Under the pieces are notes generated by a model. It searched no databases, was not told the DNA's origin, and worked only from the letters and a program-made list of their open reading frames with translations. Shown here one piece after another: positions 1-8,594 of a DNA stretch of 21,445 bases. How positions within the stretch are numbered: the first letter of the stretch is position 1; each line of letters begins with the position of its first letter. Source of the stretch: an uncultured Bacteroides sp. (lineage in GTDB: Bacteria > Bacteroidota > Bacteroidia > Bacteroidales > Bacteroidaceae); the NCBI GenBank assembly GCA_905201685.1, contig CAJKOW010000033.1, forward strand, positions 1-21,445, in the 5' to 3' direction. The position numbers and the translations under genes are program-made.

Positions 1-96
1 AAGCCTGTCGCAATCAGCAACAGGACTTCCGGCGGCCGTCCGTTTGATGGTTTGCATCAGGCAGACTTCCCCACCGGGAAACCTGCCCGAAGACTG
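1..96. other. Intergenic edge segment downstream of fumarase
   Basis: No gene is supported here. Bases 61-86 can fold, when read on the minus strand just after the fumarase stop, into an 11-bp RNA stem that includes two G-U pairs. No T-run follows it, so it is at best a weak terminator. A short minus-strand reading frame starting at an ATG at 57-55 runs off the window edge and could be the first codons of a further gene, but 19 codons are too few to judge. Confidence 0.4.
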
Positions 97-1737
97 TTAT
101 TTCTTGCAGCAACGAGGCTTCAGTTGCTTGAAGAAGTCGTTACCCTTGTCATCGACGAGGATGAATGCCGGGAAGTCTTCAACTTCAATCTTCCAGATAG
201 CCTCCATGCCCAGTTCGGGATATTCTACGCACTCGATGCTCTTGATGTTGTTCTGTGCCAGGATGGCTGCAGGACCACCGATGGAGCCGAGGTAGAAACC
301 ACCATGTTTCTTGCAGGCATCGGTCACAGCCTGGCTGCGGTTACCCTTGGCCAGCATGATCATGCTGCCGCCGTGGCTCTGGAACAGGTCAACGTACGGG
401 TCCATACGTCCGGCAGTCGTCGGTCCCATCGAACCGCAAGCCATGCCCTTCGGAGTCTTGGCCGGTCCGGCGTAGTAGATGGGGTGATCCTTGATGTATT
501 GCGGCAGGTCTTCGCCACGGTCCAGACGTTCTTTCAGCTTGGCATGAGCAATGTCGCGGCCTACGATGATGGTACCGCTCAAGCTCAGGCGGGTAGCAAC
601 CGGATATTTGGTCAGTTCCTTCAGGATGTCGGCCATCGGCTGGTTCAGATTGATCTTCACAGCATCGCCTTCGCCTGCCTGACGCAATTCTGCAGGAATC
701 AGTTCGCCGGGATGGCTGTCGAGCTTCTCAATCCAGATACCGTCTTTGTTGATCTTGCAACGGATGTTGCGGTCGGCCGAGCACGATACGCCCAGACCAA
801 CGGGGCACGATGCGCCGTGACGCGGCAGACGGATGATGCGTACATCGTGAGCATAGTACTTACCACCGAATTGTGCACCCAAACCGATGTTGTGAGCCTC
901 TTCGAGCACCTTCTTCTCCAGTTCGAGGTCGCGGAAAGCACGGCCGTACTCGTTGCCCGTCGTAGGCAGGTTGTCGTAGAAACGGGTCGAAGCCAACTTC
1001 ACTGTCAGCAGGTTCTTCTCGGCCGACGTACCACCGATGACGAAGGCAATGTGATAGGGCGGGCAGGCTGCCGTACCCAGCGTCTTCATCTTCTCAACGA
1101 GGAAGGGGACGAGCGTCTCGGGATTCAGGATGGCTTTCGTCTCCTGATACAGGTAAGTCTTGTTGGCCGAACCACCACCCTTGGTGACGCACAGGAATTC
1201 GTATTCCATGCCCTGCGTAGCCTCGATGTCAATCTGTGCGGGGAGGTTGCACTTGGTGTTCACTTCTTCGTACATGGTGAGCGGAGCATTCTGCGAGTAG
1301 CGCAGGTTCTCCTCGGTATATGTCTTGTACACACCTAATGAAAGGGCTTCTTCATCGCAGTAGCCCGTCCATACCTGCTGACCTTTCTCGCCATGGATGA
1401 TGGCCGTACCGGTGTCCTGGCAGAAGGGCAGCACTCCTTTGGCAGCCACTTCGGCATTGCGCAGGAAAGTCAGTGCTACATATTTATCGTTGTCGCTTGC
1501 CTCGGGATCGCTCAGAATCTTGGCCACCTGCTCGTTGTGCGAGCGGCGCAGCATGAACGATACATCGCGGAAAGCGGCATTGGCCATGGCGGTCAGTCCT
1601 TCCTTTTCAATCTTCAGGATGGGTTTTCCTTCAAACTCGCTTACAGACACATAGTCCTTCGTAAGCAGATAATACTCAGTCGTATCCTTACCCTTCTCGA
1701 ACATGGGCTGATACTTGAACGGAGGTGTTGTTGCCAT
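97..1737 (-). CDS. fumA: Class I (iron-sulfur) fumarate hydratase
   Basis: Class I fumarase catalyses reversible hydration of fumarate to L-malate in the cytoplasm. In Bacteroides it would serve the reductive branch that makes succinate and propionate. The 546-residue length matches E. coli FumA (548), and I recognise near-continuous similarity to FumA from the N-terminal region through the C-terminal stretch around GNDFFKQL. The three cysteines that ligate the 4Fe-4S cluster in FumA align to C106 (FCQDTG), C225 (GTAACPPYH) and C319 (GVSCSADRN). Other family landmarks are KGGGSANKTYLYQ, RLPRHGASCPVG and GPTTAGRMD. The ATG at 1737 fits the FumA start. The gene lies 22 bases downstream of the DUF262 gene on the same strand, so read-through is possible, but the two have no functional link. 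The oxygen-sensitive class suits an anaerobe. Confidence 0.96.
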   Translation of the reverse strand: MATTPPFKYQPMFEKGKDTTEYYLLTKDYVSVSEFEGKPILKIEKEGLTAMANAAFRDVSFMLRRSHNEQVAKILSDPEASDNDKYVALTFLRNAEVAAKGVLPFCQDTGTAIIHGEKGQQVWTGYCDEEALSLGVYKTYTEENLRYSQNAPLTMYEEVNTKCNLPAQIDIEATQGMEYEFLCVTKGGGSANKTYLYQETKAILNPETLVPFLVEKMKTLGTAACPPYHIAFVIGGTSAEKNLLTVKLASTRFYDNLPTTGNEYGRAFRDLELEKKVLEEAHNIGLGAQFGGKYYAHDVRIIRLPRHGASCPVGLGVSCSADRNIRCKINKDGIWIEKLDSHPGELIPAELRQAGEGDAVKINLNQPMADILKELTKYPVATRLSLSGTIIVGRDIAHAKLKERLDRGEDLPQYIKDHPIYYAGPAKTPKGMACGSMGPTTAGRMDPYVDLFQSHGGSMIMLAKGNRSQAVTDACKKHGGFYLGSIGGPAAILAQNNIKSIECVEYPELGMEAIWKIEVEDFPAFILVDDKGNDFFKQLKPRCCKK

Positions 1738-1759
1738 AATTACTACTTGCTATTTTAAG

Positions 1760-3466
1760 TTAATATTGAATTTTCCAGATTCCGCATGCCACCGATGCGA
1801 TCCACGCCTGACGATGGTGAATCATTTTAGGGGTCCATTCTGTGACCTCTATCTTCCGTGACAAAGCATACTGGCTATTTGCATAAATTTCTTTTTTTTC
1901 TTCAAACGATTTTGCTGCTGCTTCCCGGTTATTTTTTTTCGACTCCAACAACGTCAGATTTCCCAAACGATAGCGATAATTCTCGGCTTCTTCTTCCGAA
2001 AAATCAGCACTCCAGTCTTCTGTGTAAGCTTCGGGCAAAATATGTTCTATCGTCCCGGTATCTATTTCAAAATCGGCATGAAGCCCATTAGGCAAAGCAG
2101 CTTCCACTTTATAAAGAATGTATCGCACCAACTTGCGCGTAGCGCTGTTATTGGTATTCATAACCTTATGTTCAAAATAACGTTTGAAATCTTCGTCATT
2201 CAAATAAATGGGTCGTATATCTTCCAATATTTGTCTTACGGTAATATCTTCCGACTTAAAGATTCTGACCGATGCACGGTTGTAAACCTTCTCCATATCA
2301 TTCGTCTGCAATTTTGCAATTACATTATATCTGAACGATAAAGAAACAATTGCACGGAGTACCTTCTTAAAATCGGAAACAGAGAGTTTGTCATAAGCTA
2401 TCATCAGCAAAGAATTGCATTGCGTCACCCGAAACAAAGTCAGTGCCCGAATATCTTCCCGAATCTCCTTGTCATTTTCCCACAACACATCGTCCGGAGT
2501 AAACAAAGCGATATAGACATATGCATTCTTTTCCAGCTCATCAAGCAGAGCAAACACCCGTTCTCCATCCTGCACCATTTGCTTGACAACCTTAAACAGA
2601 TATTCTTTCGAAATCAGGCTCATGCGAGTATTCAGATACTGACGGAGGAAAATAGGGAAAGCCTTCAATCCTACAATATCAATAATCTTCTTCCACTGTA
2701 CCCGTACTTGCTTCAGATCAGTTTCACTCTTTGCAACCAATGAAAAAAGATAATTCTTCAACAAATCGGTAGAAGTCAGTTCCAGTCCTCTTGAATTCAG
2801 CGTTTCAAATACAGTATATGCATTCAGTTCGTTCTCAACGACAATTTGAATGAACATCAGCCGTTCCCCCACAATCTCATTCAGGAAATAAGCTATGCTC
2901 TCCCCTGACAAATCTTGTTTGAACCGTTCATCAATAACCTTCGAGAAGAACAAATAAGCATTCCACAACAGTTTTTCCGAATCGGATAACTTCATCTGAT
3001 TAACCGGTTCTTTAAATGCAACAAGGCGCTGCTGATAAAATGCATCATTATTTTCATTCAACGATAATTTACTGGAATATCTCAACGATGTAGGGTCCTT
3101 TTGGCCAATATACTGATTCATCAAAATCTCCACTCGCTCCCTATTGGCTTCTTTGTCAACATCATTGTCGGCCAGTGTACGAATTTTATTGATCAATGCC
3201 AGAATCAGGATACTAAGAGTAGCAAAGCGCTGTTGTCCATCAATAATATAGTAATTTTTACCATCAATATTCTGAAGGACAACCGAGCCCATGTAATGTA
3301 CACTGCCAGTCTGTTCTGAATTTAAAATATCATTCCACAAATCTTCCCAATTATCCTCATCCCAAGAATAATCTCTTTGAAACAAAGGAACTTGCAATTT
3401 TTTACCATTGCCTAATACCTCATTCAAAGTGACAGTCTTAGTATCTAAAAGATTCGTAGCACCCAT
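1760..3466 (-). CDS. DUF262/DUF1524 (GmrSD-like) putative defence nuclease
   Basis: This 568-residue protein joins an N-terminal DUF262 domain (ParB/Srx-like fold) to a C-terminal DUF1524 His-Me-finger nuclease domain. The DUF262 landmarks are VPLFQRDYSW (about 26-35) and IIDGQQRFATL (about 74-84). The DUF1524 landmarks are HILPE (H475), RLGNLTLLE (about 500-507) and the following NNREAAAKSF. In the family, DUF262 uses NTP and recognises modified or phage DNA, while DUF1524 cuts it. GmrSD type IV restriction enzymes and phosphorothioate-linked SspE share this layout. No methylase, dnd/ssp genes or BREX genes are visible nearby, so it would act as a single-gene system. The gene is visibly richer in A and T than the fumarase and DUF4954 genes beside it, which suggests acquisition by transfer. 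The exact target is unknown, and a role outside defence cannot be excluded. Confidence 0.85.
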   Translation of the reverse strand: MGATNLLDTKTVTLNEVLGNGKKLQVPLFQRDYSWDEDNWEDLWNDILNSEQTGSVHYMGSVVLQNIDGKNYYIIDGQQRFATLSILILALINKIRTLADNDVDKEANRERVEILMNQYIGQKDPTSLRYSSKLSLNENNDAFYQQRLVAFKEPVNQMKLSDSEKLLWNAYLFFSKVIDERFKQDLSGESIAYFLNEIVGERLMFIQIVVENELNAYTVFETLNSRGLELTSTDLLKNYLFSLVAKSETDLKQVRVQWKKIIDIVGLKAFPIFLRQYLNTRMSLISKEYLFKVVKQMVQDGERVFALLDELEKNAYVYIALFTPDDVLWENDKEIREDIRALTLFRVTQCNSLLMIAYDKLSVSDFKKVLRAIVSLSFRYNVIAKLQTNDMEKVYNRASVRIFKSEDITVRQILEDIRPIYLNDEDFKRYFEHKVMNTNNSATRKLVRYILYKVEAALPNGLHADFEIDTGTIEHILPEAYTEDWSADFSEEEAENYRYRLGNLTLLESKKNNREAAAKSFEEKKEIYANSQYALSRKIEVTEWTPKMIHHRQAWIASVACGIWKIQY

Positions 3467-3496
3467 AGGCTTTATACATTATCAGTGAATACAGTA

Positions 3497-3504
3497 CAAA
3501 GATA
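3497..3504 (-). promoter_or_regulatory. Possible -7 promoter element for the DUF262 gene
   Basis: Read on the minus strand these bases are TATCTTTG, matching the Bacteroides -7 consensus TAnnTTTG, about 30 bases upstream of the DUF262 start codon. I see no convincing -33 TTG at the usual distance, so this rests on one element only. Confidence 0.35.
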
Positions 3505-3617
3505 AGAAGTATTATCGAAATATTTCTTTAATCGAAAGCCTTTTCTTTGGCGGCGAGGGAGGTTTTTAGGAATAATTTATTAGCTTCTCTACCCAATATG
3601 CACCTACCTGCACAAGC

Positions 3618-5612
3618 CTACCTATTCTCCACCTTCTTCATTCTTCCTATCAATTCGTCACCCAGCGCGCTCTTCACCTCGATGTGCTTCAGCACGGCAG
3701 TGACAAAAGGATTGCTCTCGAAGTCGCCGCGCACCTGCTCGAAGTCCATTTCCTTCTCCAGGCGCGAACCGTCGGCACCGAAACCGGTCATGGAGGCCAT
3801 GGAGAACTCCTTCTTGGCATCCTCATAAACCATGCGGTCGAGGCCGATGACAGACTCTTTCCACTTCTCGACGATGCGGATGATGTCGGCAGCCGTCATG
3901 GCTTCGGGCTTCACGCCGTAGAACTCTTCCAGCTTCTCGTAAGCCCACGTCCACTCGTACGTATAATAGTTGAGGTGCATCCGACCAAACTCCGCATTGA
4001 TTTCCTTCAGCTTGTTGATGCGACCTGATTCGACGGCATCTATCAGCGCATCAACTTCGCTCTTCGGCGCTATCAAGCCGGAGATATCTACCCACTCGCC
4101 ACTGCCAATGGCCGTATCGGGACGGAGGCGGGCACGGATTTCGTCGTCGTTGCGGAAGTCAATGCCTTCGAGCCGCTTGATGACCGAGTTGCCGAGGAAC
4201 TTGTGGATGGCAATCTCGTAGAACTTGATGCCCTTGGCCAGCGAAGAGTTGCGTATCTTGGCGCTGTGGAAAGAATAGATGTCGGACAGTTCACCGCTGG
4301 CATGACGCAGGTTGAGCAGCGTCTCGCGACCCTTGAACATCTTCTGCACGGTATAAGGACTAAGCAGGTTGTAATTGATGAAGTCCAGTTTGTTGGGGTC
4401 TTTGCGACCGTCGCGCTTGGGCCACTTCTGTGCATCACGAATCGTACCGACACTGCGCAGGTTGACGCCCGGAACCAGATACGTAGTGTTGTTCTGCTCG
4501 ATGAGGTACGAGAAGGGCAGGTTGGACGTATCCGAATGGTTGACGTGGCGACCCATGACGAGCGAGAAGGCACCCACGCGGGCAGGCCACAGGATGTAAG
4601 AGTCCGATGTAGTCTTGGCACCGCGCTCCAGCGTACCCTGATGGATGGGACCGAGCTTATACATGTGATTGCTCTGGTTAGAGCCCGAACCGGCATTCAT
4701 AAACGAGAACATACCGGCAATGAGCAACGTTGACTTGTGGTGCGTCACGGTGAACGGTCCGGCAAAGATGGCGCATGCCTCACCATTCTCTCCCTGGCAG
4801 TTGCTGAAGAACAACGAATCGCTGGCCGAATAGTTATGCCCCAACTTGCAGGCCTGCCCCACGAAACAGCGGGTCAGCATCACTCCGTCGTCAACGTGCG
4901 AGCCGCTGGAGATGATGAAGTCGTCGCAGATAACCCCGTCTCCAATGTATACCGGAGCAGCCTCGTTACTGTTGATACTACCGTTATAGAGACGGCAAGT
5001 ACCAACGATTCGGGCATGGCTGCCAATGCGTATGTTCTTGATAGAACCTGTATTCATAATCGTCACATGGTCGCCTATCGTCCCCATTGCAGAAGCGTGC
5101 TTATTGGCATAAAATTCAGTTATCTCTTTCAGCCGGGCAATGAGTTCGGGGCGGTGGCGATACAGGGCCATGATATAGGCCAGATGCGCCGACAATTTGT
5201 CGTTGATAAGCACCTCACGGCCGCCGGTCTCGTTGAGCACCGATACCTCGACCCCATTTCCGAAACGCGAAAGACCATCGACAAGGATGATGTCCACGTT
5301 CTCGATGAACGTGTCGTGCCCTATCTCGTAGTTGGCAATGTAGTTCTGCACGTTCTCGATGCAACAGTTGTCGCCCACGGTGACGTTGTGCAGTGTCACG
5401 TGGCGCAGTCCAGAGTGCTTGCGAATGCCACCCGCCAAGGTGAATTCGGTCTGGAATGCACCCAGACGTACCTCGCCCGAAAAGCGGGTATGGTGTACGA
5501 ACTCAGTCGAAAAATCTTCCGACACACTTACTTTCTCCCAATCATCGGCCAGACAGGACTGGCTCTTAAGCCGAAGCACCTCGTCTTCGGTCAGTTTTCT
5601 ATACTCCTTCAT
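3618..5612 (-). CDS. DUF4954 family protein, left-handed beta-helix
   Basis: This 664-residue protein is recognisable as the DUF4954 family of Bacteroidetes, which has no established function. The first half (about residues 60-300) is rich in hexapeptide-like turns such as VTVGDNCCIENV, VTIMNTGSIKNIRIGSHARIVG and IGDGVICDDFIISSGSHVDDGV. That pattern is typical of left-handed beta-helix folds found in acyl- and nucleotidyltransferases. The middle holds conserved-looking GPFTVTHHKSTLLIAGMFSF and NHSDTSNLPFSYL segments. The last roughly 120 residues are predicted mainly helical and charged. There is no signal peptide or transmembrane segment, so it is probably cytoplasmic. A sugar-nucleotide or acyltransferase role is a guess from the fold only. 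It is flanked by hflX upstream and the DUF262 gene downstream, with gaps of 305 and 151 bases, so it is probably its own transcription unit. Confidence 0.85.
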   Translation of the reverse strand: MKEYRKLTEDEVLRLKSQSCLADDWEKVSVSEDFSTEFVHHTRFSGEVRLGAFQTEFTLAGGIRKHSGLRHVTLHNVTVGDNCCIENVQNYIANYEIGHDTFIENVDIILVDGLSRFGNGVEVSVLNETGGREVLINDKLSAHLAYIMALYRHRPELIARLKEITEFYANKHASAMGTIGDHVTIMNTGSIKNIRIGSHARIVGTCRLYNGSINSNEAAPVYIGDGVICDDFIISSGSHVDDGVMLTRCFVGQACKLGHNYSASDSLFFSNCQGENGEACAIFAGPFTVTHHKSTLLIAGMFSFMNAGSGSNQSNHMYKLGPIHQGTLERGAKTTSDSYILWPARVGAFSLVMGRHVNHSDTSNLPFSYLIEQNNTTYLVPGVNLRSVGTIRDAQKWPKRDGRKDPNKLDFINYNLLSPYTVQKMFKGRETLLNLRHASGELSDIYSFHSAKIRNSSLAKGIKFYEIAIHKFLGNSVIKRLEGIDFRNDDEIRARLRPDTAIGSGEWVDISGLIAPKSEVDALIDAVESGRINKLKEINAEFGRMHLNYYTYEWTWAYEKLEEFYGVKPEAMTAADIIRIVEKWKESVIGLDRMVYEDAKKEFSMASMTGFGADGSRLEKEMDFEQVRGDFESNPFVTAVLKHIEVKSALGDELIGRMKKVENR

Positions 5613-5669
5613 TCAATATTCTTTGTTTATGCAGGTGTACCCTATTAAGGAAATGCTTTCTTCAGGCAC

Positions 5670-5724
5670 GGATTACACGGAAATTCACAGATTATTTTGA
5701 TTTCCGTGTTTTTCCACGTAATCC
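5670..5724. repeat. Inverted repeat built on CACGGATTACACGG-type motifs
   Basis: ACACGGAAAT at 5675-5684 is perfectly complementary to ATTTCCGTGT at 5700-5709 across a 15-base loop. GGATTAC at 5670-5676 pairs with GTAATCC at 5718-5724. The left side also reads as a degenerate direct repeat of roughly ten bases (CACGGATTA, CACGGAAATT, CACAGATTA). It resembles small dispersed intergenic repeats of this wording found in many bacterial genomes. That is recollection, not a search result. Confidence 0.5.
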
Positions 5725-5815
5725 ATAACAAGAAGTCCATAGCCTCTCATTTTAGTACACCTTCGTTATCTCATTCAGTTTGTTCTATCCTTGTTTCAGG
5801 ACTCCCCGAAAACAC

Positions 5816-5868
5816 ATGAAACGCAAGCAGAAGCCACCCTGTTCGGGCTGCGTCCGCTTACGTTTCAT
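5816..5868. repeat. 53-bp hairpin downstream of hflX
   Basis: ATGAAACG at 5816-5823 is perfectly complementary to CGTTTCAT at 5861-5868. Inside the stem AAGC can pair with GCTT and AGCC with GGCT, giving a long interrupted hairpin about 50 bases beyond the hflX stop. No T-run follows in the hflX direction, so an intrinsic terminator is doubtful. It could stabilise the hflX transcript end. Confidence 0.4.
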
Positions 5869-5917
5869 AGAGATTCAGTCTGTTTCCGTCCGCCAGAGCC
5901 GGAACAAAGCCGTATAG

Positions 5918-7186
5918 TTATGCTTCTCCGTTCTCGTCGTAATTCTGGTAAAGGAAGTCGTTGTACGGATACTTCTGTACGTGCAGTTCCTTTACACGCT
6001 TATAAACCACCTCCTTCAGCTGCTCGAGGTTGGTACGTTCGCGAGCCGAAATGAACAGGCAGTTGTCCTCCATCTTGGCCATCCAGGTACGCATCAGTTC
6101 CTCCAGCGTCCAGTTCGCCTTGGTGCGGGGAGTCAGGTCGTCCTCGTCCTTCCGGATGTAGGTGTAGGCATCTATCTTGTTAAATACCAGTATCATGGGT
6201 TTGCCTGCCGCGCCTATGTCGGCCAGCGTCTTGTTCACGACCTCGATCTGTTCCTCAAAGTCAGGGTGCGAGATGTCCACCACGTGCAGCAGCAAGTCGG
6301 CTTCGCGCACCTCGTCCAGTGTGGACTTGAACGAATCGACCAAGTCGGTAGGCAACTTGCGGATGAAGCCGACGGTGTCGCTCAGCAGGAACGGCAGGTT
6401 GTCGATGATGACCTTGCGCACCGTCGTGTCGAGCGTAGCAAAAAGTTTGTTTTCGGCAAATACCTCGCTCTTGGCCAGAAGATTCATCAGCGTGGACTTA
6501 CCGACGTTGGTATAGCCCACCAACGCCACACGGATCAGGCGTCCGCGGTTCTTGCGCTGCGTGGCCTTCTGCTTATCAATCTCAGCCAGACGTTCCTTGA
6601 GCAGCGACATACGGTTCAGGATGATACGTCGGTCCATTTCGAGCTGCGTTTCACCCGGTCCACGAAGTCCTACGGAACCTTTTCCTCCTCCGGCTCCCGA
6701 GCCACCTCCCTGACGTTCGAGGTGCGTCCACAAACGTTGCAGGCGGGGTAACATGTATTTGTACTGTGCCAGCTCGACCTGCGTCTTGGCATTGGCCGTC
6801 TGTGCACGCATGGCGAAGATGTCGAGGATGAGCGACGTACGGTCCAGTATCTTCACCTTCAGTTCGCTTTCGATGTTGCGTATCTGCTTGGCCGACAGTT
6901 CGTCGTCGAAGATAACCATCCCGACCTCTCTCTCTGCCTCTTCCTCGTCGTGGATGTATTGTTTGATTTCGTCCAGTTTACCTTTTCCGATGTAGGTCAC
7001 CGAGTTGGCCTGGTCCAGCTTCTGCGTGAACCGCTTTACGACTTCCGCCCCGGCTGTCTCAGCCAGGAAGGCCAGTTCGTCGAGGTACTCATTCGTCTTA
7101 CGCTCGTCCTGCGTCTTCGTAATGAGTCCTACCAACACGGCTGTCTCTACCTGTGCTTCGGAAATTACAAATTCTTTCATTGCCAT
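5918..7186 (-). CDS. hflX: GTPase HflX
   Basis: HflX is a GTPase that binds 50S subunits and 70S ribosomes, and in several bacteria it splits stalled or hibernating ribosomes. The 422-residue protein has the N-terminal HflX domain (about 1-160, with TYIGKGKLDE at 64-73 and DRTSLILDIFAMRA at 115-128). Next come the glycine-rich linker (160-170), the GLRGPGETQLEMDRR signature (173-187) and the GTPase domain. G1 is GYTNVGKST (224-232), G3 is DTVG (270-273), G4 is NKID (336-339) and G5 is SAR (about 390). All nucleotide-binding motifs are intact. The tail is short and acidic. The ATG at 7186 gives MAMKEF; the second ATG, two codons later, is an equally possible start. It appears to be a single-gene unit. 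Confidence 0.96.
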   Translation of the reverse strand: MAMKEFVISEAQVETAVLVGLITKTQDERKTNEYLDELAFLAETAGAEVVKRFTQKLDQANSVTYIGKGKLDEIKQYIHDEEEAEREVGMVIFDDELSAKQIRNIESELKVKILDRTSLILDIFAMRAQTANAKTQVELAQYKYMLPRLQRLWTHLERQGGGSGAGGGKGSVGLRGPGETQLEMDRRIILNRMSLLKERLAEIDKQKATQRKNRGRLIRVALVGYTNVGKSTLMNLLAKSEVFAENKLFATLDTTVRKVIIDNLPFLLSDTVGFIRKLPTDLVDSFKSTLDEVREADLLLHVVDISHPDFEEQIEVVNKTLADIGAAGKPMILVFNKIDAYTYIRKDEDDLTPRTKANWTLEELMRTWMAKMEDNCLFISARERTNLEQLKEVVYKRVKELHVQKYPYNDFLYQNYDENGEA

Positions 7187-7292
7187 TTCTCTATACCTTA
7201 TTTATATATATACTGTTCCGATGCTGTCCGTTCCAAAGGTAGCTGTGTGGACAACTGCCCAGCTCCAGCCAATACGCAGCATCATTGCGCGG

Positions 7293-7300
7293 CAAATATA
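7293..7300 (-). promoter_or_regulatory. Possible -7 promoter element for hflX
   Basis: On the minus strand these bases read TATATTTG, a full match to the Bacteroides TAnnTTTG -7 element, about 107 bases upstream of the hflX ATG. No -33 TTG was found at 19-21 bases. If used, it gives a 5' leader of about 100 nucleotides. Confidence 0.35.
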
Positions 7301-7458
7301 CTGATTTATCGGGAATAATTACTATATTATCTGTCCGAAGTAAACGATCCTACCCATTAATAAAGAAATCCTATCAAGATTTGAAATCCATTTTTCCAAC
7401 GCTAATGAGAGTGGCAATACAGAGTTATTCTCTTTGGCATACCAGTCATATTCAAAAC

Positions 7459-7498
7459 TAAAAAAGCCGTATTACACTATTTAAGTAATAATACGGCT
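7459..7498 (-). terminator. Intrinsic terminator of operon A
   Basis: AGCCGTATTA at 7465-7474 and TAATACGGCT at 7489-7498 form a perfect 10-bp stem with a 14-base loop. On the minus strand the stem is followed at once by a run of six T residues. It lies about 75 bases beyond the lipoprotein A stop, in the right direction to end the susC-susD-lipoprotein A transcript. Confidence 0.85.
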
Positions 7499-7571
7499 CT
7501 TATTTGGTAATAAAGGATTAATAAATCCTAATAATCGAACATTTAATGTCTATTGCTATATACCCCTCACC

Positions 7572-8567
7572 TTATTCGGTAAAGTTCGCTTCCATATATT
7601 CTTCCCAAGCATCAAGCGAGAAGAACAAAGTAGTAGGATTAGTAGATATACCAGCTCTTCCTTGATCAAATAATGTTTTAACAGAACCAAATAGTGAATT
7701 GGGGCCAAAAACAATAGATTCCAACTCGTTATCTCCATTCAATGATACAACGCCTAATGGAAAATCATCCTTTGTACCTTGGAACAGACCATAGGCAGAT
7801 CCACCAACCAATTCACCATCATCAGAATTTAAGAATACCCCCAAATAGGTGGGTTGCATCATAGCTTCTTTACCATTAATGTCAATTTGTACTTTCACAT
7901 TATCGTTTACAGTCATGCTTTCATCAACATACGGATAACCGTTGTAAATTCCATTCGCATCTGGATTCTCCGTAGCACCCTTATAAGGATTAAGCATACG
8001 AACACGCATACTACCATCCGGAAATTCAGCATATTCAGCACTAATATACCAAGACAATGGATATTCTACCCCATAAATAGCTGAAACAATACCATCTGTA
8101 TAGATTGCTGTCTCAATCGGATTCCACTTAATGCGGATAATATTACCGCTAACATAAGTCTGCTGATCGGCATAAGGATTGTAACTACCTTCAGTAAACT
8201 TCAGTGCATAGCTGTAAGATACACCTATTTCTGCATTAGGGAACTTAATAGTCAACGGCGCTTCAGCTTCACCAGCTTCAAAAGTAACAGTTTCGGGAAC
8301 TTCAAACACATTTTCCGTATTGCTAAGTACTTCCACAGATACAGTAGCGGCACTTTCAGTATTCGTACGCCCCACTGTCAATGTCATCTCCAAAGCAGCT
8401 TCGGGTTCCAATTCAAGTGCATAATTATTGTCTGCCGAAAAATAAGCACCCGGGCAGTTAGGGTCAACAACTGGAGAAGGTTCTCTTTCAATATCATCAG
8501 AACAAGCTGTAAAAGAGAGCAGAGCTCCAGCCAGCGCCATCAGAAAATATTTATTAATAGTCTTCAT
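7572..8567 (-). CDS. Surface lipoprotein of operon A (Calx-beta-like)
   Basis: This 331-residue lipoprotein is the third gene of operon A, 27 bases after susD A. The signal peptide ends in a lipobox with cysteine at about residue 22 (FTAC). The following SDDIERE is acidic, like the Bacteroidetes signal for export of lipoproteins to the cell surface. A beta-sandwich that resembles Calx-beta domains spans about residues 45-135, with alternating beta pattern and FEVPETVTFEAGEAEAPLTI. The rest is of unknown fold. It is a paralogue of the lipoprotein at 20363-21181: both share the N-terminal beta domain and diverge later. Position and export signal suggest a surface ligand-binding or accessory protein working with the SusC/SusD pair, comparable in place but not in sequence to SusE/SusF. 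The ligand is unknown. Confidence 0.8.
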   Translation of the reverse strand: MKTINKYFLMALAGALLSFTACSDDIEREPSPVVDPNCPGAYFSADNNYALELEPEAALEMTLTVGRTNTESAATVSVEVLSNTENVFEVPETVTFEAGEAEAPLTIKFPNAEIGVSYSYALKFTEGSYNPYADQQTYVSGNIIRIKWNPIETAIYTDGIVSAIYGVEYPLSWYISAEYAEFPDGSMRVRMLNPYKGATENPDANGIYNGYPYVDESMTVNDNVKVQIDINGKEAMMQPTYLGVFLNSDDGELVGGSAYGLFQGTKDDFPLGVVSLNGDNELESIVFGPNSLFGSVKTLFDQGRAGISTNPTTLFFSLDAWEEYMEANFTE

Positions 8568-8594
8568 ATTATGTTATCTATTTTAAAAGAAAAA

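Larger units (their letters stand above)
5613..5917. other. Intergenic region with two inverted repeats
   Basis: The 305 bases between hflX and the DUF4954 gene contain no credible coding sequence. They hold an imperfect inverted repeat at 5670-5724 and a separate 53-bp hairpin at 5816-5868, both listed separately. No clear TAnnTTTG promoter element for the DUF4954 gene was seen. Confidence 0.5.
7187..7571. other. Intergenic region between hflX and operon A
   Basis: These 385 bases hold the possible hflX -7 element at the left and the operon A terminator at 7459-7498. A small perfect hairpin of 6 bp (AGGATT/AATCCT, 7514-7529) lies between the terminator and the lipoprotein stop codon. The stretch from about 7310 to 7450 shows nothing I can assign. 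Confidence 0.5.

Noticed and set aside
1..57. Possible start of a further minus-strand gene at the left edge
   Set aside because: Only 19 codons are visible and the product is not recognisable.
52..1338. 428-codon plus-strand reading frame opposite fumarase
   Set aside because: It is the antisense of a well-recognised fumarase gene. Its product has no familiar motif, and long antisense frames are expected opposite GC-rich codons.
3684..5648. Several plus-strand and one minus-strand frame overlapping the DUF4954 gene
   Set aside because: All lie within a 664-codon gene of a known family and have low-complexity or arginine/serine-rich translations typical of shadow frames.
5981..6751. 256-codon plus-strand frame opposite hflX
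   Set aside because: Antisense of an intact HflX with all GTPase motifs; no recognisable protein.
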